A stretch of 64,000 bases of DNA from positions 25,452,101 through 25,516,100 of the forward strand of contig NC_092677.1 in assembly GCF_964355755.1 (NCBI RefSeq). Direction: 5' to 3'. The stretch's first letter is position 1. Each line of letters starts with the position of its first letter. The position numbers and the translations under genes were made by a program. Below the pieces are notes generated by a model that did not search any database, was not told the origin of the DNA, and worked only from the letters and a program-made list of their open reading frames with translations. Source of the DNA: Antedon mediterranea (Eukaryota; Echinodermata; Crinoidea; Comatulida; Antedonidae). This document shows, one piece after another, positions 63,401 to 64,000 of this stretch.

Positions 63401-63824
63401 GAATCGTTAGCACACAGAACGACCTCTCTGGAGAAGAGCATCTGCTTGATTCAGGAACAACCATCAAATTGAACTCTGACCTTCAGAGTTGGTTTGAGGA
63501 CCCTCGTCGTCGTGTGACACATTCCGATGCAAAGTGCGGTGACTTGTGCGTTATAGAGGACAGCAGATATATGTTTCACAGGGCACGTGTAGAAATGTTG
63601 TTTTCATCGGAGCATGGCACGAAGCAGAATGCTACAGTAAGTCTGTTTTTATTAAATCATAATATTCTACTAGTATTGCCTGTTTAAAAAGTAAACATTG
63701 GTTAATTGGTCATATACACTTATTCATTTTCTAGGTTCAGTTAGTAGACAATGGGAGGTTTGAAGTTGTTACTGTTAATAAGCTGTTAAATCTTCCTGCC
63801 CATTTATACCACATTCCATTTCAA
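48492..63824 (+). CDS. TDRD12: TDRD12, tudor and helicase-like piRNA-pathway protein (3' end outside)
   Basis: Germline factor of piRNA biogenesis and transposon silencing in the known family. 24 exons, 1,305 codons so far: 48492-48533, 48945-49100, 49376-49464, 49750-49797, 50355-50474, 50878-50933, 51221-51315, 51597-51660, 51876-53091, 53356-53436, 53686-53760, 54267-54408, 54712-54894, 55339-55473, 55617-55718, 55841-56077, 58790-58924, 59228-59348, 60327-60472, 60999-61136, 62239-62303, 62520-62619, 63358-63636, 63735-63824. Order: tudor 1 (about 15-150), Ser-rich disordered exon 9 (about 224-629), DEAD-like core (about 682-1125), a CCCH finger C-x8-C-x4-C-x3-H (about 1139-1157), tudor 2 (from about 1200). 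The Walker A site is lost: GVSKESRNLAYLLP stands where GSGKT belongs. Motif II is FDDADV and motif III is SAH. ATPase activity is therefore doubtful. Confidence 0.94.
49116..49257 (+). mobile_element. Family A MITE copy
   Basis: Full length; starts 15 bases after the TDRD12 exon 2 end. Confidence 0.87.
49968..50184. mobile_element. Family C MITE copy
   Basis: TTGAAGATGTATTGTCCCCC at the left and GGGGACAATATATCTTTAA at the right, with an AT-rich interior. Confidence 0.78.
50945..51005 (+). mobile_element. tRNA-like SINE fragment (family G)
   Basis: GTCAGAGTCCTGGGTTCAAA then TCGTGGTCAGCC; GGGTTCAAATC is box B-like. Short and partial, 12 bases after TDRD12 exon 6. Confidence 0.45.
51037..51172 (+). 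mobile_element. Family A MITE copy
   Basis: Full length with minor changes (AAGCTCAGTCTACACTATCA; right end GTGTATACAAGGC). It ends 48 bases before TDRD12 exon 7. Confidence 0.83.
51460..51575. repeat. Two-copy tandem repeat, unit 53 bp
   Basis: TGTATGGTGTGCGTAAACTC and CTGTGTGAACGGGTTATTAG repeat 53 bp later with a few changes. The second copy runs toward TDRD12 exon 8. Confidence 0.7.
51712..51778. mobile_element. Decayed family D terminus
   Basis: TCTGTTTTTAGGAGAGTTTT and TATTGTATTAGGATAGTCGA resemble the family D right end. Confidence 0.35.
53099..53252 (+). mobile_element. Family A MITE, left-truncated at TDRD12 exon 9 donor
   Basis: The left arm is gone. The sequence enters at CCCAAATATGGTAATGATG, seven bases after the exon 9 end (53091), with four internal units and an intact right terminus. 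Exon 9 keeps a consensus donor (ATGTAAGTAG). Confidence 0.85.
53810..54095 (+). mobile_element. SINE-like repeat in TDRD12 intron 11
   Basis: AGCTCATGTGCACTTTAAAG, AACCTAGTACATCTTTCGAG, TGGGCCCTCTGGGAGACCAG and a two-fold GAGGTTGTCC lead into AATTCAATTCAATTTG. An A/T-rich ATTCAATT tail also ends sequences near 35330 and 56380, which suggests a retroposon tail. Family assignment is uncertain. Confidence 0.45.
54958..55200. mobile_element. Family C MITE, right end lost
   Basis: TTAAAGATGTATTTTCCCCC and TTGTTGAATATGCAATTTTA, ATAGTTATTCACTTTTA. The right terminus is not visible; a C-rich and CCTCC-rich tract follows to 55275. Confidence 0.65.
56139..56280 (-). mobile_element. Family A MITE copy
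   Basis: Both termini are recognisable, with one internal unit. It lies between TDRD12 exon 16 and the nested antisense gene. Confidence 0.85.
56421..56570. repeat. 75-bp tandem duplication at 3' end of nested gene
   Basis: TTTAAGTGAATTTGTAGTC begins at 56421 and again at 56496, and the copies differ at only about two positions. The period is 75 bp, or 25 codons. The repeat adds a second copy of the last codons and stop downstream of the first stop on the minus strand. Confidence 0.9.
56497..58154 (-). pseudogene. Intronless TKL-like pseudokinase with propeller-like tail, one frame break
   Basis: Not recognised as a named gene. The start ATG is at 58152-58154. Frame 1 runs 388 codons to a stop at 56988; the coding sense then continues in the neighbouring frame to a TAA at 56497. 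The switch fits a run of six T (57014-57019). The kinase domain (about 28-285) has a glycine loop GSGEFSTVYEAEW, VALK lysine, MAPEVL and DVYSVGVIVNEILSG. Its catalytic loop reads HKNLKSLN (HRD Asp is Asn), and the DFG site reads SDAL. No clear helix C Glu is seen, so a pseudokinase is likely. The tail carries repeated beta-like units such as AVSSNGFLIVSDYNGN and YVLNYQGNVLY, reminiscent of NHL propellers. It lies antisense in TDRD12 intron 16. It may be a decaying retrocopy, or a live gene with an assembly error. Confidence 0.7.
58932..59050 (-). mobile_element. Family A MITE beside TDRD12 exon 17 donor
   Basis: It starts 7-8 bases after the exon 17 end (58924): AAAGTTCTACGCTATCAAAC. The left arm is shortened and the right terminus is intact. 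Confidence 0.84.
59094..59245. repeat. 73-bp tandem duplication covering exon 18 acceptor
   Basis: TTTAGAAATTGTATAAAATG occurs twice. AGATGTTACTCAGTTCCAG near 59153 is a diverged copy of AGATGTTACTAAATTCTAG at 59226, the true acceptor and first codons of TDRD12 exon 18. Confidence 0.75.
59389..59545 (+). mobile_element. Family A MITE copy
   Basis: Two internal units, and the left arm lacks the GTTTGACAAA block. It starts 40 bases after TDRD12 exon 18 and abuts a family B element. Confidence 0.84.
59550..59974 (-). mobile_element. Family B element
   Basis: From ATTCGTAAAGCGTATTCGTG through CTACAAAACGAGTATAG, CCAAGCACCAAGCAACACG and TACTGGCTTACGAAAAACG to GATTGCGAAAACTCCCTA. Reverse orientation to the 43768 copy; no ORF. 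Confidence 0.8.
60660..60823 (+). mobile_element. Family A MITE copy
   Basis: Two internal units, termini AAGCCTTGTCTACACTATCA and GATAGTGTAGACAAAGCTT. Confidence 0.86.
60852..60940 (-). mobile_element. tRNA-like SINE (family G)
   Basis: The reverse complement shows TAGTTTCGTGGTTAAGATGC (box A-like) and CAGGGTCCTGTGTTCAAG (box B-like). It ends about 60 bases before TDRD12 exon 20. Confidence 0.55.
61398..62075. mobile_element. Interspersed element with CCTCCGCCAAGGAGG end
   Basis: The left end ACCTCCGCCAAGGAGGTATA is followed by TTTGTTTGTTTGTTAGCAGG and ATTACTCAAAAAGTAATTAC. The right end is GGCGGAGGTATGCCCTCTCG and GAGTGGCTTTCTAG. ACCTCCGCC and GGCGGAGGT are inverted ends. I recall this pattern from many marine invertebrate genomes. 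It lies in TDRD12 intron 20. Confidence 0.6.
62735..63345. repeat. Minisatellite, period about 84-111 bp, next to TDRD12 exon 23
   Basis: CACAAGAGGCTACTTCTGTC with TTATTGACTTAAGTGAAAT and GAGCCTTAAGTATCAA repeats six to seven times; successive copies are 84-111 bp apart (62828, 62919, 63030, 63114, 63208, 63298). The last copy ends about 30 bases before exon 23. Confidence 0.88.
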
Positions 63825-63904
63825 GTAAGTACTGTAACTTCTTTTTTCTTTTTTTTTCATACGCAATTATAGTATGGATAAACTATATTTAATAATTTAT
63901 CATG

Positions 63905-64000
63905 CTTATAATAAACTAAGTCTCATTTGAGACTTAGAACGTGGAGTTGAACGAGTTGTGAGTCACAACCTTGGCACTAGGTCAGGATTGAACCCTAGAC
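63905..64000 (-). mobile_element. tRNA-like SINE (family G), cut by window edge
   Basis: The reverse complement begins GTCTAGGGTTCAATCCTGAC and continues CTAGTGCCAAGGTTGTGACT, matching the 24640 copy. It contains AAGTCTCATTTGAGACTTAG, also seen near 5985. Confidence 0.6.

Overview
The window is animal nuclear DNA: AT-rich, with genes split into many short GT-AG exons, long introns crowded with small transposons, and no bacterial-style operons. The proteins are bilaterian (KAT7-type MYST acetyltransferase, USF3, SRP receptor alpha, GLB1L2-type beta-galactosidase, MPHOSPH6, TDRD12). Together with the repeat families, this suggests a marine invertebrate deuterostome, perhaps an echinoderm. The phylum is an inference from style and was not tested.

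Layout. 1-2.4 kb: an unrecognised 3' coding end, then a 2.2 kb inverted-repeat element. 2.6-8.5 kb (+): KAT7. 11.3-21.4 kb (+): USF3, a bHLH factor with one 6.1 kb last exon. 25.6-32.2 kb (-): SRPRA, 14 exons. 32.5-43.3 kb (+): a membrane-anchored GH35 beta-galactosidase of GLB1L2 type, 18 exons, starting about 310 bp from SRPRA in a head-to-head pair. 45.5-48.1 kb (-): MPHOSPH6, 5 exons, head-to-head with TDRD12, whose first 24 exons fill 48.5-63.8 kb (+) and which continues past the right edge. An intronless TKL-like pseudokinase with a beta-propeller-like tail lies antisense inside TDRD12 intron 16 (56.5-58.2 kb); its frame is broken once.

The genes do not form one pathway. They are chromatin acetylation (KAT7), transcription (USF3), protein targeting to the ER (SRPRA), glycan hydrolysis (GLB1L2-like), exosome-linked RNA processing (MPHOSPH6) and piRNA-pathway silencing (TDRD12).

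The most striking feature is the repeat landscape. At least 34 copies of one foldback MITE (family A, about 130-190 bp, termini AAGCTCTGTCTACACTATCA) lie in 64 kb, several within a few bases of splice donors. Around them are further inverted-repeat families (B, C, D and singles), tRNA-like SINEs, minisatellites, and duplications that copied exon edges. Exons were read by splice consensus, reading phase and remembered family similarity; all gene CDS lengths close in frame. No alignment or transcript data were available.
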